DNA from: Marivita lacus
GTDB lineage: Bacteria > Pseudomonadota > Alphaproteobacteria > Rhodobacterales > Rhodobacteraceae
Assembly (NCBI RefSeq): GCF_014637725.1
Contig: NZ_BMFC01000001.1
Location: forward strand, 904,186 to 968,185
DNA: 64,000 nucleotides
Direction: 5' to 3'
A program made the position numbers and the translations under genes. Shown in pieces: positions 1 through 9,880 of the stretch; the stretch's first letter is position 1; the number at the start of each line of letters is the position of its first letter. The notes beneath the pieces were generated by a model. It was not told where the DNA came from. It worked only from the letters and a program-made list of their open reading frames with translations, and made no database searches.

Positions 1-698
1 TCCGCACCGACACCGATCCGCGCAATCGTCTCGGCAGGCGACATCCCCGTCGCGTCCACAAGATGCCATCCGCCATCGAGATACACTTCGGCCACCGCGT
101 GGAAGTCAGGCGGGGTCACACCCGGCGCGTAGACGCTGGCAAACCGCGCGGGAATGGTTGCGGCGCGGGCCAATGTCACCAGCACATGCGCGAAATCGCG
201 GCAGATGCCTTGCCGTTGCACAAAACTGTCCAGCGCGGTCGTCTGCGCATTGCTGACGCCCGGCACATAGCTGAAGGCACCGTAGATCCAGTCTCGGATC
301 GCCGCGATCTGCGCGCCGCCCCTCAGATGCCCGAACTCGGCCGCCACGAAGGTCTGAAACTCGTCCGACGGGCAGTAGCGGGATGGCATGAGATAACGCA
401 CCGTGTCCCCCGGCAGCAGGTGCAGCGGCACCGCCTCCAAGGTCCGGACATCCGGCGCGGACCGTGCGATCTGCACCCGCGCGCTGTACGTGCAGCGGAA
501 CAGCCCATCGGCCTTCAGCCAGATGCGGTTTCCCAAGGCTTCGTCGGCGGGAACGCGGGTGAAATCCGGCACATCGAAGAAGTCGATCTGCGAGTCCAGC
601 AGCGTTTGGTCGTCCAGATCCGCCGCCTCGATCTGCAACAACAGGTCGGTCGGTTGCGACAATTGGTAGGCAAGGTGCACGTCTATGTTCAGGATCAA
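1..698 (-). CDS. Transglutaminase-like family protein (3' part cut by window edge)
   Basis: The reading frame runs off the left edge; 232 residues are visible. It has the transglutaminase-core cysteine protease layout: Cys166 in GICRDFAH, His200 in DFHAVAEVYLDG and Asp215 in WHLVDATGM, which matches the Cys-His-Asp triad. The N-terminal 110 residues resemble the beta-sandwich found before the core in bacterial transglutaminase-like proteins. I chose the TTG at 698 because a GGAG sits about 8 nt upstream and no ATG is available nearby in this frame. In bacteria these proteins are usually peptidases or amidases of unknown substrate; no specific role can be assigned here. No signal peptide is visible. 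Confidence 0.85.
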   Translation of the reverse strand, partial: MILNIDVHLAYQLSQPTDLLLQIEAADLDDQTLLDSQIDFFDVPDFTRVPADEALGNRIWLKADGLFRCTYSARVQIARSAPDVRTLEAVPLHLLPGDTVRYLMPSRYCPSDEFQTFVAAEFGHLRGGAQIAAIRDWIYGAFSYVPGVSNAQTTALDSFVQRQGICRDFAHVLVTLARAATIPARFASVYAPGVTPPDFHAVAEVYLDGGWHLVDATGMSPAETIARIGVGA

Positions 699-758
699 GG
701 GCCGACTCCGGTATGTCTTCTGGCGATGTAGGCTGCGGCTGCGTCCGGTACAAACAAT

Positions 759-1535
759 CTATGGGTCAAACGCCGCACGGTGACGAATAAACGGTGTCAC
801 ACTGGGCCTGTCGCATCGCAACTGACCGTTCTGATCGAAATCCGTGTCGGCGTTGAACCGCAGTCGCGGCCTTGTACCTAACGCCGCCAGCACGCCTGCC
901 TGCGCGTGTAGCGCAGCGTTCAGCCGTTCGGTCAGGTGCACCTTGCGGTCGCCGCGGTGATAGCCATGCACGCCATGCACCACCACCGGTTCCAGCACAT
1001 CGAACCCCAGATACCGCAGCGTGTAGGCGGTGGGCCAAAGAAGAAGGTTGATGTCGCCTTCCTTGCCATCATGCGCGCTCTCGGATGCGTTTGATCCGGT
1101 TGTCACGCACATCAGCGCTTGTTTTCCCCGGCGCGTGCCGCTGTCAAACCTCATGTTGGTATCGTGCAGTGCGCCATGTTGGAACGCGCGGTCGAACCAG
1201 CCCTTGAGGATCGCGGGCGGAGCGAACCACCAAAGGGGGAAGTGCAGGACCAGACGGTCGGCCTGCTTGATCTTGTCGACCTCGATCTGCACATCGCTCG
1301 GCGTTGTGCCTGTCCCTGCCGCGCGTTCCTGCGCCTTGAGCGGATCAAATGCAGTTTTTTCGGGCCAATCGGTGTAATGGTGCACGCCTTCGACCGGGTC
1401 GAACCCCATCTGGCACAGATCCGATCGCAAGACCCGATCACCCTGCGCGCGCGCCGCAGTCTCGGTCGCATCCGACCATGCGCCGTTGAAGGACCGCCGT
1501 TCGGGATGTGCCAGCACGACCAGCGTTGTCGGCAT
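759..1535 (-). CDS. NAD(P)H-dependent oxidoreductase, flavodoxin fold
   Basis: 258 residues. The start (LVVLAHPERRSFNGAW) and the segment HFPLWWFAPPAILKGWFDRAF around residue 100 are typical of the flavodoxin_2 group (NAD(P)H quinone reductases, KefF and MdaB relatives), which bind FMN or FAD and make two-electron reductions of quinones. The ATG at 1535 is preferred over the one at 1553 because AAGGA lies 6 nt before it. It is transcribed towards the partial transglutaminase with a 60-nt gap; no partner gene indicates the substrate. Cytosolic, no signal peptide. Confidence 0.85.
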   Translation of the reverse strand: MPTTLVVLAHPERRSFNGAWSDATETAARAQGDRVLRSDLCQMGFDPVEGVHHYTDWPEKTAFDPLKAQERAAGTGTTPSDVQIEVDKIKQADRLVLHFPLWWFAPPAILKGWFDRAFQHGALHDTNMRFDSGTRRGKQALMCVTTGSNASESAHDGKEGDINLLLWPTAYTLRYLGFDVLEPVVVHGVHGYHRGDRKVHLTERLNAALHAQAGVLAALGTRPRLRFNADTDFDQNGQLRCDRPSVTPFIRHRAAFDP

Positions 1536-1595
1536 ATGCCTATCCTTGATCAATTGCGCAGGGCGGGTTTTCAGTCAGCCGCACTACGCACCGAA

Positions 1596-2939
1596 TTAGC
1601 GCAGTTTGTCGAGGATGTTCAGCGAAGCGTAGCCATCGGGGATATCTCCGATCGACGTCTGGAACGCCCTGACCGCGTTGATCGTGAGAGGCCCGATCCG
1701 ACCGTCGATCTTTTGCGTGTCAAAGCCCTTGGCGGTCAGCAGGCGCTGCATTTCCTTGCGTTCTTCAAAGCTCAGCGCACGGTCCTCGCGCGGCCAGCCC
1801 GACCGGATTGGCCCTGCGCCGGTGATCCGGTCGCTCAGATGGCCGACCCCGATCACATAGGCATCGGCAGTGTTGTAGCTCTCGATCACGTCGAAATTCT
1901 TGAAGATGAGGAACGCGGCCCCGCGCGCGCCTGCAGGCAACAAAACCGAGGCCGAACCGTGATCCTGCACGGGCGCACCATCCAGCCCCAGAACACCGAT
2001 CCGCGCCCAGTCGGAGGGCATGCGCTTGGTGTCGCGGTCGGCCAGCGTGTAGTCAAAGCCTTCGGGGATCGTGACTTCGACACCCCAGGGCATCCCCTTG
2101 ATCCACCCGTTCCTTGCGAGGTAGTTGGCGGTCGAGGCCAAGGCATCCGCGGGATCTTCAGACCAGATGTCGCGTTTGCCATCGCCGTCGAAATCGACCG
2201 CCAGCGATTGATACGAGGTCGGGATGAACTGAGTATGCCCCATCGCGCCAGCCCAGCTTCCGGTGAAATTGGCGAGGGTGACATCGCCGCTTTGCAGAAT
2301 CTTCAGTGCTTCGATCAACTGACCCTCAAAGAACGCGCTGCGCCGTGCGTCATAGGCCAGCGTCGCCAGTGATCCGATCACCGGGTTGGTGCCCCGGAAC
2401 GTGCCATAGGCGCTTTCCAGCCCCCAGATCGCGACCACCACATCCTTGTCAACGCCATAGCGCGCTTCGATCCGGTCCAGAAGGGCATCATGTCTGGCCA
2501 GCGCTGCCTTGCCGTTGGTGATCCGCGCATCAGACGCGGCACTGTCGAGATAATCCCAGATCGTCTTGGTGAACTCCGACTGGTTGCGGTCGCGGCGGAT
2601 CACGTCTGCATCGTATGTCGCGCCGACAAAAGCACGGTCGAACACGTCGCCGGAAATGCCTTGTTGCACCGCGCGGGTGCGGAAGTCGTTGATCCAGTCA
2701 GCGAAGCCCGATTGCGTGGCTGCCGCAACACGGGTTTCGGATATCGAGGACACGGCGGGCCGCAGGGCAGGGCGCAAGGACATCTGCGGGGCCACGACCG
2801 ACACCAGCGATACCGCGTTGCGGCTGACCACCGGTTCCGGCAAGGACCGGCTGACAGGCCGGGTCGTGCCGTCTGGTGTCTCGGCAAGTGCCGGACCGCT
2901 CATCATTGCCAGAACCGAGGCGATCACCCGAATACGCAT
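1596..2939 (-). CDS. Lytic murein transglycosylase, MltB type, with peptidoglycan-binding domain
   Basis: 447 residues. The N-terminus (about residues 1-19, ending AMMSGPALA) is a signal peptide, so the enzyme acts in the periplasm. The central domain (about residues 75-370) is SLT_2/MltB-like, with the probable catalytic Glu175 in AIWGLESAYGT and a Gly-rich MGHTQFIPTSY stretch. The last 60 residues form a PG_binding_1 domain (FDTQKIDGRIGPLTINAVRAF is its signature region). The family cleaves the MurNAc-GlcNAc glycan bond to give 1,6-anhydro ends. No lipobox is seen, so it is probably soluble rather than a lipoprotein. Confidence 0.92.
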   Translation of the reverse strand: MRIRVIASVLAMMSGPALAETPDGTTRPVSRSLPEPVVSRNAVSLVSVVAPQMSLRPALRPAVSSISETRVAAATQSGFADWINDFRTRAVQQGISGDVFDRAFVGATYDADVIRRDRNQSEFTKTIWDYLDSAASDARITNGKAALARHDALLDRIEARYGVDKDVVVAIWGLESAYGTFRGTNPVIGSLATLAYDARRSAFFEGQLIEALKILQSGDVTLANFTGSWAGAMGHTQFIPTSYQSLAVDFDGDGKRDIWSEDPADALASTANYLARNGWIKGMPWGVEVTIPEGFDYTLADRDTKRMPSDWARIGVLGLDGAPVQDHGSASVLLPAGARGAAFLIFKNFDVIESYNTADAYVIGVGHLSDRITGAGPIRSGWPREDRALSFEERKEMQRLLTAKGFDTQKIDGRIGPLTINAVRAFQTSIGDIPDGYASLNILDKLR

Positions 2940-3050
2940 GTCTCTGCTTCCTGCTGCCTGTGTCCGTTTGCCCGAACTTGTCAGCAGACTAGCGCGAAAG
3001 CGGTGTCTTGCGAAGCGATCAAAAGCGATCAGGCAATCTCCTGCCGTGTG

Positions 3051-5339
3051 CTACCCGTTCCGCCGCTGCCGTGTGACCTTGCGTTTGGTCTTGGCGTCCT
3101 TCTTTTTCGCCTTGGCCACTTTGCGCTTTGGTCCACCCTTGCCGGTCGGGCGCGTGCCACGCCCCATGCGGCCCTTGCCGGTTCCACTGGGCAGTTCTTC
3201 GTTCTCCAGCGTCAGCAGCTCCAGTCCGATACCGCCTGTCACCGGGGCAGCCTCAATCAGTTTGACCGTTACACGTTGCCCCAGACCGATCATCACTCCG
3301 GTGTCGGACCCCATCAGCGTGCCCGCATCCGCATCGAAATGGAAATACTCGTTGCCCAGCGACCGGATCGGAATGAGGCCGTCCGCCCCGGTCTCGTCCA
3401 GTTTCACGAACACGCCGAACCGCGCGATGCCGCTGATGCGCCCGGCGAATTCCGCGCCGACGCGGTCCGACAGGAAGGCGGCCAGATAGCGGTCGGTGGT
3501 GTCGCGCTCGGCCATCATCGACCGGCGTTCCGTGTCGCTGATATGCTGCGCGGTCGCTTCCAACTTGTCGATATCCTGCGGCGACAGCCCGTCCTTGCCC
3601 CAGCCATGTGCTGTGATTAGCGCGCGATGCACGATCAGGTCGGAATAGCGCCGGATGGGTGATGTGAAATGCGCGTAGTTCTTCAGCGCGAGGCCGAAAT
3701 GTCCGAAGTTTTCGGGATTGTAATAGGCCTGCGTCATCGACCGGAGCGTGGCGATGTTGATGAGCTCCGACTCTTCCGTCCCGGCGGCATCGTTCAACAA
3801 CCGGTTCAGCTGCGCGGTCTGCAACACCTGACCCTTGGCCAGTGTCAACCCGGCGGCTTCGGCGGTTTCGCGTAGGCTCTCCATCTTTTCGGGGGGCGGT
3901 TCCTCGTGCACCCGGAACAACAGCGGCATGCGCTTGGCGATCAGGGTCTCGGCTGCGGCGACATTGGCCAGCACCATGAACTCCTCGATCAGCTTGTGCG
4001 CATCCAGCCGGTCGGCAAAGTTCACAGAGTGAACGGTACCATCTTCGGCCAGGATGATCTTGCGTTCCGGCAGGTCGAGGTTGAGAGGCTGTCGCCGGTT
4101 GCGCGCCTCGACCAGCGCAGTGTAGGCGGCGTAAAGCGGGCGGATCACGTCGTCCATCAGTGGCGCGACCTGATCGTTCGGCGCACCGTCCATACCCGCC
4201 TGGACGTCCTGGTAGCTCAGCGATGCGGGCGAGCGCATCAACCCGCGCACGAAATGGTGTCCGATCTTTTCGCCATGGGCGTCGATCACCATGCGCACCG
4301 CAATACAGGCGCGCGGCACCCCTTCGTGCAATGAGCACAGATCGCCCGACAGCCGGTCGGGCAGCATCGGCACCACCCGGTCGGGGAAATAGCTGGAATT
4401 GCCGCGTTTGCGGGCTTCGTGGTCCAGTGCCGAACCCGGCGTCACGTAATACGCCACATCCGCAATCGCGACCCAGATCACGTGACCGCCTGCGTTCTTG
4501 GGGTCTTCGTCGGGATGCGCATAGCAGGCATCATCGTGGTCGCGCGCATCGCTGGGGTCGATGGTGATGAGCGGCATCTCGCGCAGGTCCTCGCGCCCAG
4601 AAAGCCCCGCAGGTTTCATCGCGTCCGCCTCCGCGATCACGTCGTCGGGAAAGCTGTCGGGAATGCCGTGCTGGTGGATCGCGATCAGCGAAACGGCGCG
4701 TGGCGCTGATGGGTCGCCCAGTCGTTCGACGATGCGCGCGCGCGGCAGGCCCATGCGCCCGGCCGGTCCGGCCTGTTCCGCCTCGACCAGCTCTCCGTCC
4801 TTGGCGCCACCCGTGGCGTCGGCAGCGACGATCCATTCCTTGTCCGATCCCTTGTCGATCGGCTTGATCCGTCCGCCTTCGGAGGATTTGGCAAAGATGC
4901 CAACCACCTTGCGCGGGTTCGATCCGATGCGGCGGATCAGGCGCGCCTCGTAATTGTGGTCCTCTTCGTGGACCACCTGAAGTCGGGCGAGGATGCGGTC
5001 ACCTTCGCCCAAGGCCGGGTCAGAGGCACGCGGGATCAAGAGGATGATCGGCTCGACCCCTTCGCCATGCCATTCCAGAGCACGGGCGAACAGGTCACCA
5101 TCAGCTGTCGGGGCCTTGACCTGCAAGACGCTGACCGGCGGCAGGCGGTCGGGGTCGCGATAGGTTTTCTTGCGTTTTTCAAGATGACCTTCTGCCTCCA
5201 GCTCTTTCAGCAGGCGCTTCAGATCGATCCGCGCGGCACCCTTGATGCCAAAGGCCTTGGCGATGTCGCGTTTCGCGGTGAGGGTCGGGTTGGCGGCGAT
5301 CCAGTCCAGGATGTCCGCCTTGGTCGGCAATGTGCTCAT
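3051..5339 (-). CDS. rnr: Ribonuclease R
   Basis: 762 residues from the second ATG (MSTLPTKAD); an ATG two codons upstream is also possible. Domain order fits RNase R: an N-terminal winged-helix segment (residues 1-60), cold-shock OB folds, the RNB catalytic domain with the Asp cluster DPSDARDHDDA near residues 261-271 and the RRYSDLIVHR motif, an S1 domain (about 615-690) and a Lys/Arg-rich tail. The enzyme is a 3'-5' exoribonuclease that degrades structured RNA and takes part in rRNA and tmRNA quality control. It stands alone between convergent or same-strand genes without overlap. Confidence 0.95.
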   Translation of the reverse strand: MSTLPTKADILDWIAANPTLTAKRDIAKAFGIKGAARIDLKRLLKELEAEGHLEKRKKTYRDPDRLPPVSVLQVKAPTADGDLFARALEWHGEGVEPIILLIPRASDPALGEGDRILARLQVVHEEDHNYEARLIRRIGSNPRKVVGIFAKSSEGGRIKPIDKGSDKEWIVAADATGGAKDGELVEAEQAGPAGRMGLPRARIVERLGDPSAPRAVSLIAIHQHGIPDSFPDDVIAEADAMKPAGLSGREDLREMPLITIDPSDARDHDDACYAHPDEDPKNAGGHVIWVAIADVAYYVTPGSALDHEARKRGNSSYFPDRVVPMLPDRLSGDLCSLHEGVPRACIAVRMVIDAHGEKIGHHFVRGLMRSPASLSYQDVQAGMDGAPNDQVAPLMDDVIRPLYAAYTALVEARNRRQPLNLDLPERKIILAEDGTVHSVNFADRLDAHKLIEEFMVLANVAAAETLIAKRMPLLFRVHEEPPPEKMESLRETAEAAGLTLAKGQVLQTAQLNRLLNDAAGTEESELINIATLRSMTQAYYNPENFGHFGLALKNYAHFTSPIRRYSDLIVHRALITAHGWGKDGLSPQDIDKLEATAQHISDTERRSMMAERDTTDRYLAAFLSDRVGAEFAGRISGIARFGVFVKLDETGADGLIPIRSLGNEYFHFDADAGTLMGSDTGVMIGLGQRVTVKLIEAAPVTGGIGLELLTLENEELPSGTGKGRMGRGTRPTGKGGPKRKVAKAKKKDAKTKRKVTRQRRNG

Positions 5340-5387
5340 GTGCATCAGGTAGCACGGGTCTTGACGCGCGTCATGGCGAAAGTCACG

Positions 5388-5816
5388 TCAGCGGGTGACG
5401 CGCCGCTCCATCATGCGGTGGTCGATCCCGGCGTCGTCGAACACGTCGCCATAGGCGGTGAACCCGAGCTTTTCGTAGAACCCCAACGCGTCGATCTGCG
5501 CGCCAAGGGCAGCGCGGGTGATGCCGGGCATGTCGTGCAGGATTTCCAGCGTCTCGCACATCAGGGTTGACCCAATCCCGTTGTGGCGCCGATCACGCAA
5601 AACACAGACGCGCCCAATCTTGCCGGTGTCCCTTGTGAGCACGATCCGCGCCGCGCCCACCGGCTGCCCCGCAACTGTGGCCAACAGATGGATCGCGGTG
5701 GCGTCCAAAGCGTCGCGCTCGAGGTCCACAGGTACATTCTGTTCGCCGACGAACACGGTGTGTCGCACGGCATAGCAGTCGGTCGGGTCCGTGACCCGGG
5801 CAATCGTCACGGTCAT
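5388..5816 (-). CDS. GNAT family N-acetyltransferase
   Basis: 142 residues with a GNAT core: the acetyl-CoA loop region [20 protein letters not shown] (about residues 69-88) contains the R-x-x-G-x-G/A-type motif, followed by a helix and the [17 protein letters not shown] strand typical of motif B. The ATG overlaps the dapE stop by 4 nt, so translation is probably coupled to dapE. The substrate is unknown; the N-terminal [15 protein letters not shown] pattern is common in ElaA-like and YjcF-like small acetyltransferases. Confidence 0.85.
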   Translation of the reverse strand: MTVTIARVTDPTDCYAVRHTVFVGEQNVPVDLERDALDATAIHLLATVAGQPVGAARIVLTRDTGKIGRVCVLRDRRHNGIGSTLMCETLEILHDMPGITRAALGAQIDALGFYEKLGFTAYGDVFDDAGIDHRMMERRVTR

Positions 5817-6961
5817 TGCGCGAAATACTCCTGCAGGATGCGGGTGTAGATCGTCTTGAGTTGCACGATCTGGTCCACTTCGACCCGTTCATCGACCGCG
5901 TGCATCGTCTTGCCCACAAGACCGAATTCCACGACCGGACAGTGGTTCTTCACGAAGCGCGCATCGGACGTGCCACCCGAGGTGGACAATTCCGGCACAA
6001 CACCGGTCTCTGCCTCGACCGCCTTGGCGACAAGGTCGGACAGCGGCCCGGGCGGTGTCAGGAATGACTCACCCGAGATCGTGATCTTGATGTCTGTCCT
6101 GGTGCCGAACTCGGTGTCGACCTTGGCCGCCTCTTCACGCAGCCAGTAGGACAGGCCCTCGCCGGTGTGGATGTCGTTGAACCGGATGTTGATGCAGGCG
6201 CGGGTTTCGGCGGGGATCACGTTGGTCGCGGCATTGCCGGTGTCGATGGTCACGACGGCCAGCGTGGACGCGTCGAAATGGTCTGTGCCCTGATCAAGCT
6301 CGTGTGACGCCAGTCGGTCCATCAGCCGCGCCATCGCGGGCATGGGGTTCAGCGCGCGGTGCGGATAGGCGGAATGGCCCTGCTGGCCTTTCACCGTGAA
6401 CCACGCGTTCATCGACCCGCGCCGCCCGATCTTGATCATCTCGCCCATGGTGTTGGGGCAGGTGGGTTCGCCGACAAGACAGACGCGCATCTGTTCGCCG
6501 TGAGTCTCCATCCAGTCCAGAAGCGCCATCGTGCCATCGATCGCATCGCCTTCCTCGTCGCCGGTGATGGTCAGGATCACCGCGCCATCGGGGGGCGTGT
6601 CCTGCACGAAATCCACTGCCGCGGCAACAAAGGCCGCCACCGCCGATTTCATGTCGGTGGACCCGCGCCCATAGAGCATGCCGTCCTTGATCTCGGCTCC
6701 GAAGGGCGGCATCGACCACGCGTCGGGATTGCCCAGAGGCACCACGTCCGTATGCCCGTTGAACCCGAAGGTCCGGTCGTGCCCCTTGGCGCCCCAGCGG
6801 GCAAAGAGGTTCGACACATCCCCGCGATCAACGCGGGTGCAGGTAAAACCCGCCTCTTCCAGAACGCCGTGCAACAGCGTCAGCGCACCGCCTTCTTCGG
6901 GGGTCACGGAGGCGCATCGGACAAGCGCCGCGGTCAGGTCAACGGGATCGGTCTTTGGCAT
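5813..6961 (-). CDS. dapE: Succinyl-diaminopimelate desuccinylase
   Basis: 382 residues, full length for DapE. An M20 metallopeptidase: His70 in NGHTDVVP is a zinc ligand, [13 protein letters not shown] carries the catalytic and ligand Glu pair, and [12 protein letters not shown] near the C-terminus contains family-conserved positions. It removes succinate from N-succinyl-LL-2,6-diaminopimelate in the succinylase branch of DAP/lysine biosynthesis. dapD (10763) and asd (13679) of the same pathway lie close by but separately. A GNAT gene follows with a 4-nt overlap. Confidence 0.96.
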   Translation of the reverse strand: MPKTDPVDLTAALVRCASVTPEEGGALTLLHGVLEEAGFTCTRVDRGDVSNLFARWGAKGHDRTFGFNGHTDVVPLGNPDAWSMPPFGAEIKDGMLYGRGSTDMKSAVAAFVAAAVDFVQDTPPDGAVILTITGDEEGDAIDGTMALLDWMETHGEQMRVCLVGEPTCPNTMGEMIKIGRRGSMNAWFTVKGQQGHSAYPHRALNPMPAMARLMDRLASHELDQGTDHFDASTLAVVTIDTGNAATNVIPAETRACINIRFNDIHTGEGLSYWLREEAAKVDTEFGTRTDIKITISGESFLTPPGPLSDLVAKAVEAETGVVPELSTSGGTSDARFVKNHCPVVEFGLVGKTMHAVDERVEVDQIVQLKTIYTRILQEYFAQ

Positions 6962-7232
6962 GGCTTTGGTCCTCTGGTCGGTCTTGCGCCATGGCTAACG
7001 CCAACCGCAGGCAGAGGCAAATGTGGCGAAAAGAACGCAATCGGGATGACCCATGGGGCTGACCGGAACATCCGAGGGATGACATCCAAAGATAAAATGT
7101 TAACTTTCGATTAACAAAAATGAAAACGGCTCGAGGCGGAGCAGAAATCAGTGAGCGGGTTCGACACGGTGAAAACACCGGTCGGGTGAAAAGTCGCTTC
7201 TGGTGGTCGCCATGGGCTTCATCGAGGCAAAG

Positions 7233-8804
7233 ATGGCGACAGGCGCGGAGCTTAGTTACAACACGGGTGCCAGCGCGATTGCGATGGCGAACGCGATTTT
7301 CGGTTCTGGTGTTGGCGTCGTGAACGCCAGCTATTCCGGGGACAGCCGGTCTTCGGCGATCTATTCCAACGGCGATGCGCTGGCGCCGGATGTGACACCG
7401 GGGGACACCGGCGTCATCCTGTCGACCGGGCAGGTCCGGGCCTTCACCCAGAGCAGCGGAGATCCGAACCGCAGCACCGCAACGACCACAGCCTCGGGCG
7501 GCCAGAACAACAACCCCGATTTCAATGCCGCCGCGGGAACGAGCACATTCGACGCCAGCTATCTCGACATTGATTTCATTCCAGACAATGACGTGATGAC
7601 GATGCGCTTCGTGTTCTCGTCCGAGGAATACCCAGAATTCACGAACTCGATCTACCAGGATTTCGTCGGCGTCTGGATCAATGGTCAACAGGTGCAGATC
7701 GTTGCAGGTGATGGCGACGTCGATCCGGCGAACCTCAATACCACCGCGAACGTCAACCTGTTCAAGGACAACATCGGCGACGATTACAACACCGAGATGG
7801 ACGGGTTCACCGTGACCCTGACCATGACCATGCTGGTCAACGCTGGAGAGCTCAATTCCATCCGCATCGGCATCGCGGATGTCGCTGACTCCAGTTACGA
7901 TTCGAACCTGCTGATCGCAGGAGACTCTGTCCAGACAGAGCTTGTCGCCCGATCCGACATCATCAACATGTACACGAACCGGACCAAGGTTCTTGATGTT
8001 CTGGACAATGACATCAACCTGACAGGCGGGGTGATGGTCATCACCCATATCAACGGCGTCGCCGTCAGTGTCGGTGACAGTGTCACGCTGAGCACAGGGC
8101 AGGTCGTGACTTTGAATGCCGATGGAACCTTGTCGGTCACGTCGGATTCCGATTTCGAGACGGTCAATTTCACATATGGCATCGAAAGCACGAACGGTGA
8201 AATCGACACGGGCTTTGTCACCATTGCCACGGTCCCGTGTTTCGTGGCGGGCACGTTGATCGAAACGGCCACTGGCAAAAGATCTGTGGAGGATCTCGGT
8301 CCCGGCGATCTGGTCTGGACGCTCGACCGGGGGCTGCAACCGCTGCGATGGTCCGGGCAGCGCACCGTTGCCGCGGTCGGGGCGTTTGCGCCGGTGCGCG
8401 TCAGGGCGAACACCTTTGGCGACCACAGGACGCTGATGCTGTCCCCGCAGCACCGCATCCTTGTGCGGGATCCGCTGGCTGATCTGGTGTTCGGCACGCC
8501 TGAAGTTCTGGTTGCCGCCAAACACCTCGTCAACGGCAACAGCGTGCAGACCGTCGAAGGTGGCAGCGTCACCTATGTGCACCTGCTGTTTGACCAGCAC
8601 GAGATCATCCTGTCGAACGGTCTGGCCACCGAAAGCTTCCTGCCCGGCCCCCAGACACTTGACGCGTTCGAAGACGACATCATCAAAGAGATCGTCAGTC
8701 TCTTTCCCGGTCTCGACCCTCGCACCGGGCAGGGTTACGGGGCCGCGGCCCGCCAGATCCTCAAGAAGCACGAAGCGCAAATGCTGTTCGGAGCGGCTGC
8801 GTGA
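7233..8804 (+). CDS. Choice-of-anchor L domain protein with C-terminal Hint domain
   Basis: 523 residues from the ATG at 7233; GAGG lies 6 nt upstream and the resulting N-terminus (ELSYNTGASAIAMANAIFG) matches the usual start of choice-of-anchor L domains, whereas the GTG at 7203 does not improve it. Residues 1-210 are the anchor-like beta domain (SSEEYPEF, FVGVWING), about 240-330 an Ig/cadherin-like segment, and 336-480 a Hint domain beginning PCFVAGTLIET with Cys336, then SPQHRILV and a closing HEIILSNGLATESFLPG. Hint domains can self-cleave at the Cys; here the product would release the N-terminal part. Acidic N-terminal half and no classical signal peptide suggest a non-Sec secreted protein, which is inference. 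Confidence 0.85.
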   Translation: MATGAELSYNTGASAIAMANAIFGSGVGVVNASYSGDSRSSAIYSNGDALAPDVTPGDTGVILSTGQVRAFTQSSGDPNRSTATTTASGGQNNNPDFNAAAGTSTFDASYLDIDFIPDNDVMTMRFVFSSEEYPEFTNSIYQDFVGVWINGQQVQIVAGDGDVDPANLNTTANVNLFKDNIGDDYNTEMDGFTVTLTMTMLVNAGELNSIRIGIADVADSSYDSNLLIAGDSVQTELVARSDIINMYTNRTKVLDVLDNDINLTGGVMVITHINGVAVSVGDSVTLSTGQVVTLNADGTLSVTSDSDFETVNFTYGIESTNGEIDTGFVTIATVPCFVAGTLIETATGKRSVEDLGPGDLVWTLDRGLQPLRWSGQRTVAAVGAFAPVRVRANTFGDHRTLMLSPQHRILVRDPLADLVFGTPEVLVAAKHLVNGNSVQTVEGGSVTYVHLLFDQHEIILSNGLATESFLPGPQTLDAFEDDIIKEIVSLFPGLDPRTGQGYGAAARQILKKHEAQMLFGAAA

Positions 8805-9880
8805 GCTGGTTCGCCCTGCTGGATTGCGAGACCCGCACGCCATGGGTGCGCGAGGAGGTCGAGGAGATACTGGACCGCCGCCCACGCGCTTGCGTGCCGC
8901 GCGGCTCCGTCGTGCTGGAGACGCGCCTCTCGCCGGATGGGCACCCGCAAACGCTTGTCAGCTATACGCGAAAGGGCACGGCTGTCTTTAGTTTCTCGCT
9001 GATGTCGACGCCGCATGGCAGCGTGGTGTTGGTGATCGCGCAAGGCGACGATGTGGTTCATGAGGTCGTGGAACGCGGACGCGAGGCGCGAACCGACACC
9101 TTGCAGGTGACCATAAGTTGGGATGTGCACAAGACGCTGGGCCGGCTGGTCGTGGCGCGGCCCGAAACCGAACATGTCCTGATCCGGCATTTCCAGATGA
9201 AAAGCGCACCGCTTCTGTCAGATCTCGTGGCGCTCGCATCTCCCAAGGGGCTGACCGATATCGACCCCGACGTGATCTTCGTGGCCCTTTCGACCGAGAT
9301 CGAACCGGTTGGCCCGATGCCCACGCTGTCACCGTCTGTCCAGATCGAGACTGCGCAGGGCTTGCAGTTGGCAATGTCCCTGAAACAGGGTGACGTGGTG
9401 CGATCGGCCAATGGCAAGCTACATCCGGTCCTGCACGCCGTCGCGCGCGACGTGCCCAGCCTCGGGTCTTTTCGGCCGGTGCGTCTGCGCGCGCCCTATT
9501 TTGGCCTGACGCAGGATGTGGTGGTGTCGCGCCATCAGCGGCTACTGGTCAGCGGACCCGAGGTCGAATACCTGTTCGGGCGCGAAGAGGTGCTGATCCC
9601 GGCCTCGGCGTTGGTGAACGGCTATGCCGGACATTACGAACCGGCCCCGCGCTTTGTGACCTATCATCAGTTGCTGCTGCCGCATCATGATGCGGTGCGC
9701 ATCCCCGACGCCGCGCTGGAAACGCTCTATATCGGACGGATGAGGCGCGACACGGAACTGCTGAATGCCTCGGTGCTCAGCGATCTGCCCCGCGCGCTCC
9801 TGCCCGAACATCACCGTGCGGGTTATCAGGTGTTGCGCGCCTTCGAGGCGATCACATTGGCCGAGGCCCGCGCAGCCTAG
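8801..9880 (+). CDS. Hint-domain protein lacking the N-terminal cysteine
   Basis: 359 residues starting at a GTG that overlaps the previous stop by 4 nt, so it is translationally coupled to the Hint protein before it. Residues 1-170 are not recognised. From about residue 181 the chain follows a Hint_2-like pattern (GLQLAMSLKQGDVVRSANG, VVVSRHQRLLVSG, EEVLIPASALVNG, VTYHQLLLPHHDAV), parallel to the upstream protein. The position expected for the autocatalytic Cys is occupied by QIETAQ, so self-cleavage is unlikely. Its stop shares the palindrome CTAG with the stop of the convergent gene at 9877. Function unknown; possibly a partner or accessory of the first Hint protein. Confidence 0.75.
   Translation: MSWFALLDCETRTPWVREEVEEILDRRPRACVPRGSVVLETRLSPDGHPQTLVSYTRKGTAVFSFSLMSTPHGSVVLVIAQGDDVVHEVVERGREARTDTLQVTISWDVHKTLGRLVVARPETEHVLIRHFQMKSAPLLSDLVALASPKGLTDIDPDVIFVALSTEIEPVGPMPTLSPSVQIETAQGLQLAMSLKQGDVVRSANGKLHPVLHAVARDVPSLGSFRPVRLRAPYFGLTQDVVVSRHQRLLVSGPEVEYLFGREEVLIPASALVNGYAGHYEPAPRFVTYHQLLLPHHDAVRIPDAALETLYIGRMRRDTELLNASVLSDLPRALLPEHHRAGYQVLRAFEAITLAEARAA

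Noticed and set aside
6939..8885. 648-codon open frame on the minus strand opposite the Hint protein
   Set aside because: It lies antisense to a frame with clear domains, is rich in His, Arg and Gln, and has no recognisable motif; this is a high-GC antisense artefact.
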